A stretch of 64,000 nt of DNA, from positions 124,001 through 188,000 of the forward strand of contig NZ_PPHG01000087.1 of the NCBI RefSeq assembly GCF_002904295.1, read 5' to 3'. A model generated the notes under the pieces. It searched no databases. It had not been told where the DNA came from and was given only the letters and a program-made list of their open reading frames with translations. A program made the translations under genes and the position numbers. Below are positions 39,090-47,604 of the stretch, one piece after another. Within the stretch, counting starts at the first letter, position 1. The number at the start of each line of letters is the position of its first letter. The DNA comes from Amycolatopsis sp. CA-128772 (GTDB taxonomy: Bacteria; Actinomycetota; Actinomycetes; Mycobacteriales; Pseudonocardiaceae).

Positions 39090-41072
39090 ATGGGTGCATC
39101 ACCCGATTTGACCATTCCGGAGCGGGTCGACAGTCCCGTTCCGCCGCAGCCACCCTCCTCCGGGGTCGCGCGGTGGCTGCTGGAGCACCGGGTGGCACCC
39201 GTCGGGCGGGCCGGCGGTGAAGACCACGGCACGCCGCAGGCATGGTGGAAGGTCATGTGCCTGACCGGCGTCGACTACTTCTCCACCCTCTCCTACCTGC
39301 CCGGGATCGCCGCGCTCGCCGCCGGGGCGCTGTCGCCGCTCGCGACGCTGCTGATCGTCGCCCTGACGCTGTTCGGGATGCTCCCGATGTACCGCCGGGT
39401 CGCCCGCGAAAGCCCGCACGGGCAGGGTTCGGTGGCGATGCTGGAGACCCTGCTGCCGTTCTGGCGGGGCAAGCTGTTCGTGCTCACGCTGCTCGGGTTC
39501 GTCGCCACGTCGTGGATCATCACCATCACGCTCTCCTCGGCGGACGCCACCGTGCACATGCTCGAAAACCCGTACCTGCCGGGCTTCCTGCACGGCCACG
39601 CGGTGCTCATCACCGTCGTCCTGCTGTTGATCCTCGGCGGCGTCTTCCTGCTCGGCTTCAGCGAGGCCGTCGGCGTCGCCATCCCGCTCGTCGCCGTCTT
39701 CCTGCTGCTCAACGCCGTGGTCACGGTCACCGGCGTGATCGACCTGGTGGGCGACTCGGCCGCCCTCTCGCACTGGACCGGCGCGCTGACCGCGGGCGGC
39801 GGCGGGTTCACCGGCATCATCGGGCCCGCCGTCATCGCGTTCCCCATGCTGGTGCTGGGGCTCTCCGGGTTCGAAACCGGCGTCAGCATGATGCCGCTGG
39901 TCGCGGCGAGCGGGAAGAACGCCGAGGAGAAGCTCGAATCCCGGATCCGCAACACGCGCAAGCTGCTGACCGCCGCCGCCCTCATCATGTCGGTGTTCCT
40001 GATCGCCACCAGCTTCGTCACCACGGTGCTGATCCCCGCCGACGCGTTCAAGGACGGCGGCGAGGCCAACGGCCGGGCCATGGCCTACCTGGCCCACCGC
40101 GAACTCGGCGAAATCTTCGGGACCGTCTACGACGTCAGCAGCGTGCTCATCCTGTGGTTCGCCGGCGCGTCGGCGATGGCCGGGCTGATCAACATCGTCC
40201 CGCGGTACCTGCCCTCCTACGGCATGGCCCCGGAGTGGGGCCGCGCCGTGCGGCCGGTGGTGATCGTCTACACGGTGATCAGCATCCTGATCACCATCGC
40301 GTTCGGCGCCGACGTCAACGCCCAGGCCGGCGCCTACGCCACCGGCATCCTGGCGATGATGGTCTCGGGCGCGGTCGCGGTCAGCATCTCGGCCGTCCGC
40401 CACCGCCACCGCGGGGCCGCCACCGGGTTCGTCGTCCTCACCCTCGTCCTGCTCTACGCCCTCGTCGAGAACGTCATCGAGAAGCCGGACGGGATCGCCA
40501 TCTCGGTGCTGTTCATCCTCGGGATCATCGTCGTCTCGCTGGTTTCCCGGGTCACCCGGACGACCGAGCTGCGGGCCGACCACATCGAATTCGACGAAGA
40601 GGCGCGCCGGTTCGTCGCGGAATCACTGGCCCACGACGGCGCCCTGCACATCATCGCCAACCGGCGCCAGGGCGGCGACGACGCCGAGTACTCCGCCAAG
40701 GAAGCCGAGCAGCGCGCGATGAACCCGGTTCCCGGCGCGGCCGACGTCCTGTTCCTCGAAATCGACGTCGTGGACCCGTCGGAGTTCAGCAACGTGCTCA
40801 AGGTTCACGGCGTCGACATCGACGGTCACCGGGTCCTCCGCACGGCGAGCCCGGCCGCCCCCAACGCGATCGCCGCGATCCTGCTGGCCCTGCGCGACGT
40901 GACGGGCGTCCGCCCCCAGTGCCACTTCGAGTGGGCCGAGGGCAACCCGCTCGGGCACCTGTTCCGCTACCTGCTCCTCGGCCGCGGCGACACCGCACCG
41001 GTGGTCCGGGAGATCATCCGCAGCAGCGAGAAGGACCCCACCCGCCGCCCGGGAATCCACGTCGGCGGCTGA
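39090..41072 (+). CDS. APC-family amino acid/polyamine permease with long cytoplasmic C-terminus
   Basis: A 660-residue secondary transporter. After a polar N-terminus, WWKVMCLTGVDYFSTLSYLPGIAALAAG begins the APC fold. About twelve helices follow to about residue 495, including FSEAVGVAIPLVAVFLLLNAVV, PAVIAFPMLVLGLSGFETGVSMMPLV (a GxxxxxGFE-like unwound helix) and AGASAMAGLINIVPRYLP. The last ~165 residues are soluble (TTELRADHIEFDEEARRFVAESL onward), a possible regulatory domain. ATG 39090 is preferred by GAGAAGG spacing; ATG 39069 in frame is an alternative. Substrate unknown. Confidence 0.85.
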   Translation: MGASPDLTIPERVDSPVPPQPPSSGVARWLLEHRVAPVGRAGGEDHGTPQAWWKVMCLTGVDYFSTLSYLPGIAALAAGALSPLATLLIVALTLFGMLPMYRRVARESPHGQGSVAMLETLLPFWRGKLFVLTLLGFVATSWIITITLSSADATVHMLENPYLPGFLHGHAVLITVVLLLILGGVFLLGFSEAVGVAIPLVAVFLLLNAVVTVTGVIDLVGDSAALSHWTGALTAGGGGFTGIIGPAVIAFPMLVLGLSGFETGVSMMPLVAASGKNAEEKLESRIRNTRKLLTAAALIMSVFLIATSFVTTVLIPADAFKDGGEANGRAMAYLAHRELGEIFGTVYDVSSVLILWFAGASAMAGLINIVPRYLPSYGMAPEWGRAVRPVVIVYTVISILITIAFGADVNAQAGAYATGILAMMVSGAVAVSISAVRHRHRGAATGFVVLTLVLLYALVENVIEKPDGIAISVLFILGIIVVSLVSRVTRTTELRADHIEFDEEARRFVAESLAHDGALHIIANRRQGGDDAEYSAKEAEQRAMNPVPGAADVLFLEIDVVDPSEFSNVLKVHGVDIDGHRVLRTASPAAPNAIAAILLALRDVTGVRPQCHFEWAEGNPLGHLFRYLLLGRGDTAPVVREIIRSSEKDPTRRPGIHVGG

Positions 41073-41080
41073 CGGCCGAG

Positions 41081-41106
41081 CCGGACCCCGCGCAGCCGGG
41101 GTCCGG
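41081..41106 (+). terminator. Hairpin terminator after the permease gene
   Basis: A perfect 10-base stem (CCGGACCCCG / CGGGGTCCGG) with a CGCAGC loop, a few bases after the permease stop. Confidence 0.8.
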
Positions 41107-41305
41107 TTCCGCGGACGGCGACGCCACCCGGTCCGCCTCAGTGTTCGCCACCGCGTACCGCGGGGCGGCGCCGTGGGCGGCACGGCGGCCCCCGGAGATC
41201 GCGGTCCCACAACCGGGTTCTCGGCTTCGAGGTTCCCGCCGTGGCACCGCTCGCCGAACACGGCTTCCCGCCCGGCGCCCCTCAGCAGGACGCTCCGGGG
41301 GTAGG

Positions 41306-41656
41306 TCAGCGCGCCGGTGGGGGCGGCCCGGCCCGGCGGGCCGGGGCTCGGGCGGGCGCGCGGGCCGGTCCTCGGTCCCCTGTCGGGCGGCGGGCCTGGG
41401 CCGGCGCCCGGGACGGCGCCCGTGGTGGCGGGCTCGCCGGCCGCGCCTGGCGTTCCGGCGGCGGCACCGGGCCGGGCCGGTTGGCCCAGGAGTCGAAGAG
41501 CAGGATCAGGCCCGCGAACAGGGCGAAGCCGATTCCGAGCGCCACGTTGACCAGCGCACCGAGGATTCCCGCCACGAGCAGCACCGGGAACACCGCCATC
41601 AGGCAGAACGGGTCGATCCGGCCGAACTTCGGGCGCGACCCTTCGCGCGGGCTCAC
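41306..41656 (-). CDS. Small membrane protein with Pro/Ala/Arg-rich tail
   Basis: A 116-residue protein: a short N-terminus (VSPREGSRPKFGRIDPFCLM), two adjacent transmembrane helices (AVFPVLLVAGILGALVNVALGIGFALFAGLILLFDSW) and a ~55-residue low-complexity tail of Pro, Ala and Arg. The family is common but uncharacterised in actinomycetes. GTG 41656 has AAGGA about 7 bases upstream. The large frame that continues to 44647 on this strand is a shadow. Confidence 0.72.
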   Translation of the reverse strand: MSPREGSRPKFGRIDPFCLMAVFPVLLVAGILGALVNVALGIGFALFAGLILLFDSWANRPGPVPPPERQARPASPPPRAPSRAPAQARRPTGDRGPARAPARAPARRAGPPPPAR

Positions 41657-41737
41657 TCGGGGTTCCTTCGCGCCATTCCTGCAGTATGCAGGGCGCGGCC
41701 CGGCGTGGCCACCCGGTTGGCGGATCCCGGCGATCAA

Positions 41738-41811
41738 GCTCACAGCCCGTGAGCGAGGGGTGACGGCGGACAGAAACGGACAGGATTCCGCCGGTTCCGG
41801 GGCGGAACCGG
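41738..41811 (+). promoter_or_regulatory. Two inverted repeats upstream of the secreted glycosidase
   Basis: GCTCAC at 41738-41743 and GTGAGC at 41749-41754 form a 6-base dyad with a 5-base centre. CCGGTTCCG at 41791-41799 and CGGAACCGG at 41803-41811 form a 9-base dyad. Both are between the small membrane protein gene (minus) and the glycosidase gene (plus), where a sugar-responsive regulator would be expected. Confidence 0.45.
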
Positions 41812-41851
41812 CGTTCCGTGATGCAATGGCGCCGCCGAAAGGGGTACGCGC

Positions 41852-43891
41852 ATGCAGAACGGCCTCCCGCAGCGAATCGGTCACGCACTCCTGGTCCTGG
41901 TGACGGCGGGCGCCGCGCTCGCCGGCGCCGCCCCGGCCACCGCGAGCGCCGCACCGCCGCCCTCGCTCGAGTTCGCCAACCCGGACAGCCAGGCGCTGTT
42001 CGGCACGGCTTACGACACGGCATTGCGGAACCTGTTGCGCATCAACACCATCGGCTACGACGCCAAGTACGACCGGGCCGGCCTGCTCGACCCGGCCACC
42101 GGGATCGTCCGCGCGGGCGGCGGGTACGCGCAGCCCTGGACCCGCGACGCCTCGATCAACAGCTGGAACGCCGCCAGCCTGCTCGATCCGGCGTTGGCGA
42201 AGAACACGCTGTGGGCGGTCGTCGACAAGGACCCGGCCGGCGCCCTGCGCGTGCAGCAGGACGACCAGCAGTGGGACCAGGTCGTCTGGGTGACCGCCGC
42301 CTGGCACCACTACCTGGTCACCGGCGACCGGGCCTTCCTGGAGAACGCCTACCGGACGGCCGCCGGCACGCTGGCCATCCGCGAACACGCCACCACGGCC
42401 GGCTTCAACGCGACGTACGGGCTGTTCACCGGCGCGTCGTTCTTCAACGACGGGATCGCCGGCTACCCCGCACCGCCCGCCGACGCGACCGAGTCGGTCA
42501 GCACCGGCAGCATGCCGTGGCCGGGCGTCGCGACCGGGATGTACCTGAGCACGAACGAGCTCTACTACGCCGCCTACGTCAACGCCGCGAGCATGGCCGA
42601 GAAGCTGGGCCGGCCGGGCGCGGAAACCGCCGCCTACCGGGCCAAGGCCGCCGCGCTGCGGACGGCGATCAACGACCGCTTCTGGAACCCGGCCACCGGG
42701 CTGTACGACTACCAGCTCCTCGCCGACGGCCGGCGCGGCGCGTTCCAGGAGGGCACCGGGCTGGCGTTCGCGCTGATCTTCGGCGTCGCGAACCCGGCGC
42801 AGGCCCGGTCGATCGTCGGACACGCCCGGGAACTGGCCTGGGGCATGCCGGACACCTTTCCGAACTGGGCGCGCTACAGCGACGCGCAGCCGGGCCGGCA
42901 CAACGCGATCGTCTGGCCGCTCGTCCAGGGCCTGTGGGCGAAGGCCCTCGCCGGGCAGGGCGAGACGAACTCCTACGCCGCCGAAACCGCCCGGCTGGCC
43001 AAGCTGGCCGGGAACAACAGCGGGTTCTGGGAAATCCACAACGGGAGCACCGGCGTCGTCGACGGCGGCTGGCAGCGGCTGGGCGACACCGTCAAGTTCC
43101 ACTGGGGCTCGGAGCCGGACCAGACCTGGTCGGCGACGGCGTTCCTCGACATGGTCCACACCGGGCTGTTCGGGCTGACCTTCACCGACCGCGGGCTGTC
43201 GTTCGCCCCGAACCTGCCGGCCGGCTGGGGTGACGTCACGCTGCGGAACGTGCGCTACCGCGCGGCGAACCTCACGATTGCGCTGCACGGCGCCGGCGCC
43301 ACGATCCGCTCGGTCACGGTCGACGGCCGGGCCGCCCGCGCGGACCTGCCGGCCACGCTGACCGGCGACCACACCGTCGACATCACCCTCACCGGCGCGC
43401 CCGCCGGCGACCGGGACGGCGACGGCGTGCCCGACGCGCAGGACCGCTGCGCCGACACCTCGGGCACCGCGGCCCTCACCGGCTGCCCCGACCCGGCGCA
43501 CCTCGAAGCCGAGGACGCGCGCAACTCCGGCGGCGTGAAGACGAACGTGAACCACACCGGCTACTCGGGCCGCGCGTTCCTCGACGGCCTCTGGGCGCAG
43601 GGCGCGTCGACGTCCTTCACCGTGCACCGCACCACGACGGCGCCGGCGCGCGGCTCGATCACCGTCCGGTACGCCAACGCCAACAGCGACACCCGCACCA
43701 TGACGCTGTCGGTGGACGGGCAGCCGGTGCGGCAGGCCGGTTTCCCGAAGGTCTCCGACAGCTGGGACGCCTGGGGCACGACGACGTTCGCCGACGTGCC
43801 GCTGACCGGCCGGGACCCGGTGGTGACCCTGTCCTACGGCCCGGGTGACACCGGCGCGATCAACCTCGACTGGCTGGAATACCGCGGCTGA
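41852..43891 (+). CDS. Secreted glycoside hydrolase-like protein with Ca-binding linker and CBM
   Basis: A 679-residue exported protein. The signal peptide is about 1-35. The catalytic region (about 36-480) has the (alpha/alpha)6 pattern of GH63/GH37-like or amylo-1,6-glucosidase-type enzymes: GGGYAQPWTRDASINSWNAASLL, DDQQWDQVVWVTAAWHHYLVTGD, YDYQLLADGRRGAFQEGTGLAFALIFG. A thrombospondin-type calcium linker (DRDGDGVPDAQDRC, about 515-528) leads to a CBM6/35-like module (about 540-679, AEDARNSGGVKTNVNHTGYSGRAFLDGL, GAINLDWLEYRG). The 3' end overlaps the convergent FkbM gene by 58 bases. Substrate is unknown, probably a plant or microbial polysaccharide. Confidence 0.84.
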   Translation: MQNGLPQRIGHALLVLVTAGAALAGAAPATASAAPPPSLEFANPDSQALFGTAYDTALRNLLRINTIGYDAKYDRAGLLDPATGIVRAGGGYAQPWTRDASINSWNAASLLDPALAKNTLWAVVDKDPAGALRVQQDDQQWDQVVWVTAAWHHYLVTGDRAFLENAYRTAAGTLAIREHATTAGFNATYGLFTGASFFNDGIAGYPAPPADATESVSTGSMPWPGVATGMYLSTNELYYAAYVNAASMAEKLGRPGAETAAYRAKAAALRTAINDRFWNPATGLYDYQLLADGRRGAFQEGTGLAFALIFGVANPAQARSIVGHARELAWGMPDTFPNWARYSDAQPGRHNAIVWPLVQGLWAKALAGQGETNSYAAETARLAKLAGNNSGFWEIHNGSTGVVDGGWQRLGDTVKFHWGSEPDQTWSATAFLDMVHTGLFGLTFTDRGLSFAPNLPAGWGDVTLRNVRYRAANLTIALHGAGATIRSVTVDGRAARADLPATLTGDHTVDITLTGAPAGDRDGDGVPDAQDRCADTSGTAALTGCPDPAHLEAEDARNSGGVKTNVNHTGYSGRAFLDGLWAQGASTSFTVHRTTTAPARGSITVRYANANSDTRTMTLSVDGQPVRQAGFPKVSDSWDAWGTTTFADVPLTGRDPVVTLSYGPGDTGAINLDWLEYRG

Positions 43892-44685
43892 CGGCCGGCG
43901 AACACCATGCCGATGTCGGCGGCCGCCTGCACGGGGTCCTGCACGGCCTCGACCGTGAAGCCGCGCGCGGTGAGGACGTCGCGGACCGTCTCGCGGTTGC
44001 GCGCCCAGCCTTCGACCTCGACGACGGCCTGCCGGACCAGCGGCCAGTGCCGGTCTTCGAGCCCGCGCAGGACGTCGAGTTCGGCGCCTTCGACGTCGAC
44101 CTTGAGCAGGTCGACGTGGTCGATGCCCTGCTCGTCGAGCACCGCCGAGAGCGGCCGGACGCGGACGCGGTGGGTTTCGAGCTGCCGCATCACCCGCAGC
44201 TTGCGCCCGACGATCCCGCGCAGCAGGGGCGCCGGCACGCGGCGCAGACCGGCGCCCAGGCCGCCGCGGCGGATCATCTCGACGACGCCGGCGGTGACCC
44301 GCCGCCGCTCGGCCTCGACGTTCGCCGCGTCCCGCCACGACGACGAGAAGATGGTCGCCGCCGGGAAGTAGCTGAAGTCGAGCTCGTCCTCGCCGGCCGC
44401 CAGGCCGTAGGGCAGCGCTTTCAGGTGGCCGCCGAAGAAGTCGCGGCCGTTGCGTTCCAGGATCGCGTGCAGCGGCGGGAGGGGCTCGAACGCATAGATC
44501 CGCACGTCCCCGTCCAGCCGCTCGTACACCGCCGCGGAGAAGACCCCGATGTTGGCGCCGACGTCGAGGACGGTGGCCCCGGGAGCGAGCTCGACGCCGT
44601 GGGCGAAGTAGGCGCCCACCTCCTCGCGCAGGAAGGACACCTCCCACGGGTTGATGCTGTGCAGGTCGATCGTGTCCATGGTCAC
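43834..44685 (-). CDS. FkbM-family SAM-dependent methyltransferase
   Basis: A 283-residue class I methyltransferase of the FkbM type: SAM motif GATVLDVGANIGVFSAAVYERL (about 38-59), IYAFEPLPPLHAILERNG, and the family mark DHVDLLKVDVEGAELDVLRGLEDRHW (about 189-214). FkbM enzymes O-methylate secondary metabolites or glycans. It stands alone with ATG at 44685. The last ~20 residues overlap the convergent glycosidase gene and may not be conserved. Confidence 0.87.
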   Translation of the reverse strand: MTMDTIDLHSINPWEVSFLREEVGAYFAHGVELAPGATVLDVGANIGVFSAAVYERLDGDVRIYAFEPLPPLHAILERNGRDFFGGHLKALPYGLAAGEDELDFSYFPAATIFSSSWRDAANVEAERRRVTAGVVEMIRRGGLGAGLRRVPAPLLRGIVGRKLRVMRQLETHRVRVRPLSAVLDEQGIDHVDLLKVDVEGAELDVLRGLEDRHWPLVRQAVVEVEGWARNRETVRDVLTARGFTVEAVQDPVQAAADIGMVFAGRQPRYSSQSRLIAPVSPGP

Positions 44686-44742
44686 GCGAAGAGGCTTATC
44701 AGCATCGAATCCGGTGGGGCACCCCCGTTCGGCGGCTGTCCC

Positions 44743-45000
44743 TCACTCCTGCTCGACGTGCAGGGCGTCCTGCTCGGGGCCCGCGGCCACGGCGGGGCCG
44801 GCGTCCACGCCGACCTCGTCGGGTTCGGTGTCGACCGGCGGGCCGTCCCCCTCGACCGGGGCCAGCTGGATGGGCGCCGGGGCGGCCTCGCCGGTGTCCG
44901 GGTCTTCGCGTGCCCACCGGCGGGAGTCGAGGCCGTCGGGGTCCTGGTCGAGCTCGAGCCCCTGCTGCTGCTCGGAGCGGGCAGTGTCCGGTTCGGACAT
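44743..45000 (-). CDS. Small acidic protein
   Basis: An 85-residue acidic protein (MSEPDTARSEQQQGLELDQDPDGLDSRRW, ending QDALHVEQE), predicted disordered. GGAGGT stands 8 bases before its ATG. It lies 27 bases downstream of the DUF5709-like gene on the same strand and is probably in its operon. Such acidic, low-complexity proteins are common in actinomycetes and unassigned. Confidence 0.7.
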   Translation of the reverse strand: MSEPDTARSEQQQGLELDQDPDGLDSRRWAREDPDTGEAAPAPIQLAPVEGDGPPVDTEPDEVGVDAGPAVAAGPEQDALHVEQE

Positions 45001-45027
45001 TCGCGGTACCTCCGTCGTGCGGTTCGG

Positions 45028-45312
45028 TCAGTCGGTCGCGGCCGGGTCGGGCACTTCGTTCGCGGGGTCGGGGCGCTCCTCGTCGATCCGGTCGCCCAGC
45101 CCGCGCGGGTGTGCTTGCTCCCAGGGCGTCATCCCGTACTTCGTGACGCCCGACCAGTTCTCCGGCGGGTCCATGCCCGCCTCCAGCGGGTCGGCCTTGA
45201 TCCGGTCTTCGTCGAGGTCCTCGGCGCTGTTGAGCGCGGCCGGGTCGGTCTCGACGGAGTCGGGCTCGCCGGTGTCCTGGGGCGGGTCGTAGCTCTGGTT
45301 CGGTTCGGTCAT
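45028..45312 (-). CDS. DUF5709-like acidic protein
   Basis: A 94-residue acidic protein: MTEPNQSYDPPQDTGEPDSVETDP, then EDRIKADPLEAGMDPPENWSGVTKYGMTPWEQAHPRGLGDRIDEERPDP. The DPPENW..TP.EQ..GLGDRI.EE.PD pattern matches DUF5709, a family of unknown function. ATG 45312 is chosen; the long upstream frame is a shadow of the DMT transporter. It follows that gene by 8 bases. Confidence 0.8.
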   Translation of the reverse strand: MTEPNQSYDPPQDTGEPDSVETDPAALNSAEDLDEDRIKADPLEAGMDPPENWSGVTKYGMTPWEQAHPRGLGDRIDEERPDPANEVPDPAATD

Positions 45313-45320
45313 CGGGCTCC

Positions 45321-46232
45321 TTAGTCCGGTGTCCCCCGGGCTTCCCGCTGGGACCGCGTCGAAACACGCAGCGGCCGCCGGCAGCCTTCGCCGGTGCGGG
45401 CCAGCAGGACCACGCCCACCACGGCCACCGCGGCGGCCGGAACCCACACGAAAGCGTGACCCGGTTCGAGCCGTTCCCCGGTGAGCAGCCGGGCGGCGGG
45501 AACGGCGGCGAGCGGGTCGAGCAGCACGAGCGCGGGCATGGACCACGACAGCGCACCCCGGGCGTAGGCCTGCTGGCTGCCGAGCTGCGCGATCACGGCC
45601 ACGACGAGGGCGGCCCACAGCGCGCTGCCGCCCAGGGTGGCGAGGGGACCGCGTTCCCCGAAGGTCTTGATCGCCGCGGAGATCAGCACGGCCGCGACAC
45701 CGGCGGCCACCCCGGCCGCCGCCCCGCAGGCGAGCGCACCCCACGGCCCCCGCCCGGACCGGCTGGCCACGGCGACGAGCCCGACGGCCACGAGCACGGC
45801 CACGACGACGGGAAGCCAAGGCGGAAGGCGGTCCCCGGTCCCGGCGGCGGGCCGCGCGGCCACGAGGAAGACGGCGAGGCCACCACACGTGCAGACGGCC
45901 CCGATCCCGTCCAGCCGCGAGGGCAGGCACCGATCACGGACGGACCGGATCCCGAGGGCGACGACGAGCCCACCGGCCAGCACGGGCTGCACGATGGCCA
46001 CCGGAGCGAGCGCCAGGGCGACGACCTGCAGGAGGGTCCCCACCACGGTGGCACCCTGCCCGACCATCCACTTCGGACGGGTGACGAGGCGGCGCAGTTC
46101 GAGACCGTCCGGGCTGGAGCTGCTGGAGGCGGCCTCGTGCTGCAGAACGGACCCGACGGCGAACATGACGGCCGCCCCGGCGGCAACGGCCGTACCGGGG
46201 ACGAAGGCAGCGATTCCGGCAGGGATGGGCAC
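45321..46232 (-). CDS. DMT-superfamily (EamA-like) transporter
   Basis: A 303-residue membrane protein with nine or ten helices. The first half contains VAAGAAVMFAVGSVLQHEAA, GATVVGTLLQVVALALAPVAIVQPVLAGGLVVALGI and GAVCTCGGLAVFLVAA. The second half contains WLPVVVAVLVAVGLVAVA, ALACGAAAGVAAGVAAVLIS and VVAVIAQLGSQQAYARGALSWSMPALVLLDPLAAV, ending in a helix and a basic tail. The inverted two-half layout is typical of DMT exporters. GTG 46232 is chosen as the first start in the hydrophobic frame; the upstream frame is unstructured repeats. Substrate unknown. Confidence 0.78.
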   Translation of the reverse strand: MPIPAGIAAFVPGTAVAAGAAVMFAVGSVLQHEAASSSSSPDGLELRRLVTRPKWMVGQGATVVGTLLQVVALALAPVAIVQPVLAGGLVVALGIRSVRDRCLPSRLDGIGAVCTCGGLAVFLVAARPAAGTGDRLPPWLPVVVAVLVAVGLVAVASRSGRGPWGALACGAAAGVAAGVAAVLISAAIKTFGERGPLATLGGSALWAALVVAVIAQLGSQQAYARGALSWSMPALVLLDPLAAVPAARLLTGERLEPGHAFVWVPAAAVAVVGVVLLARTGEGCRRPLRVSTRSQREARGTPD

Positions 46233-46264
46233 TGGTGGTGGGTACCCCGGGTGGGGGTCGGTTA

Positions 46265-46449
46265 TCCCGCGGGGTCGGGGTGTGGAGAGCGACGGTTGAC
46301 AGGGTGCGGCGGGGTAGGTGGGACCCGCGAAGTCAGCGCGCGGGTGACAGGCGGCGAGGTAGCGGGGCCCGTACGGGATCGGCACGGTTGGCGGTCCCGC
46401 GGGCTCGGGGCGCGGCGGGCGACGGTTGACCGGCGTGCGGCGGGGTAGC
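46265..46449. repeat. Imperfect ~55-bp direct repeats upstream of the DUF2231 gene
   Basis: Copy A (about 46265-46318) and copy B (about 46394-46449) share TCCCGCGGG, TCGGGG, GCGACGGTTGAC and TGCGGCGGGGTAG in order at about 80% identity. Copy B ends just before the DUF2231 gene. It might contain a GTTGAC/GGGTAG-type promoter duplicated in tandem. Confidence 0.6.
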
Positions 46450-46457
46450 CGGGCGCT

Positions 46458-47072
46458 ATGGATCCGATGCGCGATGGTCACCCCCGTACGAAGCCCGCCT
46501 TGGCCCACCGTGTCCTGCGGAAGGCCGAGGGAGCCGAGGCCCTCGACGGCCCCGCCGCCGGGCTCCAGCGGGTGGTGGGCAAGGTGGCCGAGGGTGGCGT
46601 CGGCCGGCAGTTGCGGGGGCACGCGCTGGGGCATCCGCTGCACCCGCTCGCCGTGACGCTGCCCATCGGCGCGTGGGTGTGCTCGGCGGTGTTCGACCTG
46701 CTCCCGGACGGCCGCGACCCGGCCCGCCGCCTGGTCGCCACCGGCCTCCTGACCGCCCCGGCGGCCATGGCGCTCGGCTTGGCGGACTACGCGGGCCTCG
46801 ACGTGCGGCAACGCCGCGTCGGCCTGGTGCACGCCGCGGCCAACGTGGCGACGGCCGCCCTCTTCGGCGCTTCCTACCTGGCCCGCCGCCGGGGCGGCAG
46901 CGGACGGCTCCTCGGCGCGCTGGGCCTGGCCGCGACGAGCGTGGGCGGCGCACTCGGCGGGCACCTCGCCTACGCCCAGGGTGCGGGCGTGTTCCGCTGG
47001 CAGCCCCTGGACGACCTCGACCCCGCCGAGCTCGCCGGCTCCGACCCGGTCGCGCCCCGGAATCCCGCCTGA
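46458..47072 (+). CDS. DUF2231-domain membrane protein
   Basis: A 204-residue membrane protein with a polar N-terminus of ~60 residues, then HPLHPLAVTLPIGAWVCSAVFDLL, the DUF2231 signature start, and helices LVATGLLTAPAAMALGLADYAGL, LVHAAANVATAALFGASYLA and LLGALGLAATSVGGALGGHLAYA. Function unknown; histidines in the first helix may bind heme or metal in this family. ATG 46458. Confidence 0.85.
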   Translation: MDPMRDGHPRTKPALAHRVLRKAEGAEALDGPAAGLQRVVGKVAEGGVGRQLRGHALGHPLHPLAVTLPIGAWVCSAVFDLLPDGRDPARRLVATGLLTAPAAMALGLADYAGLDVRQRRVGLVHAAANVATAALFGASYLARRRGGSGRLLGALGLAATSVGGALGGHLAYAQGAGVFRWQPLDDLDPAELAGSDPVAPRNPA

Positions 47073-47445
47073 CCAGGCCGGCCGCCGCTCGAACCCGACC
47101 GCGCCGGGCCTCCCTGCGGGCCGGCACGGCGATCCGGCCCCCACCGACCGGCCGCCACCGCGCCACACCGGCCGGCACACAATCCCGACCGCGCCGAGGC
47201 AGAATCGACCCAACCCGCGGGCCGGCACGGCGATCCGACTCAACCAGCCGGCCGCCACCGCGCCACGCCGGCCGGCAATCCCGCGCCCGCTGATGGGCGG
47301 CGATCCCGCCACGCCCGCCGGGCGAACCCGACCCACCCTCCGGCGGCGAATCGCCACACCCGCCGACCGCCGCCGCCACCCCCATCCACCGAGCGCCTCG
47401 GCCACCCCGCGCTTTGGTCACCCGCTCCCGGGGTAACCCTCAGCC
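47073..47445. other. Gene-free, repeat-rich stretch
   Basis: About 373 bases of GC-rich, low-complexity sequence with no credible gene. A ~70-base direct repeat occurs at 47116-47187 and 47217-47284 (offset 101 bases), sharing GCGGGCCGGCACGGCGATCC and CCGGCCGCCACCGCGCCAC, with weaker related segments to 47370. GCTTT-N15-GGGTAA at about 47411-47436 looks like a sigma-B promoter for the next small gene. Confidence 0.7.
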
Positions 47446-47604
47446 ATGACCGAATCCGAGCAGACCCCGCTCACCCCCGACGTCCCGGCCCCACCCGGCA
47501 CCCCCGAGCTCGACCTCGACATCCCCGTCCCCGAGACCCACAAGGAAAAGCCCGGCTCTCAGGACGTCGACGACGACGCCGGTGAGGTCGAACCGCCCGG
47601 CTGA
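47446..47604 (+). CDS. 52-residue acidic protein
   Basis: A short acidic Pro-rich protein, MTESEQTPLTPDVPAPPG through KEKPGSQDVDDDAGEVEPPG, predicted disordered, with excellent G/C third positions. A sigma-B-like promoter stands just upstream, although no strong Shine-Dalgarno is seen. Its last 46 bases overlap the end of the convergent nuclease gene. It recalls the other acidic stress-type proteins at 44743-45312. Confidence 0.6.
   Translation: MTESEQTPLTPDVPAPPGTPELDLDIPVPETHKEKPGSQDVDDDAGEVEPPG

Noticed and set aside
41306..44647. A single 1113-codon minus-strand frame.
   Set aside because: It is antisense to the glycosidase for most of its length; only its 3' end (from 41656) has a membrane protein and real start signal, and FkbM is in another frame.
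47073..47445. Several open frames in the repeat-rich gap.
   Set aside because: Poor codon usage, Arg/Pro-rich low complexity, and no start signals.
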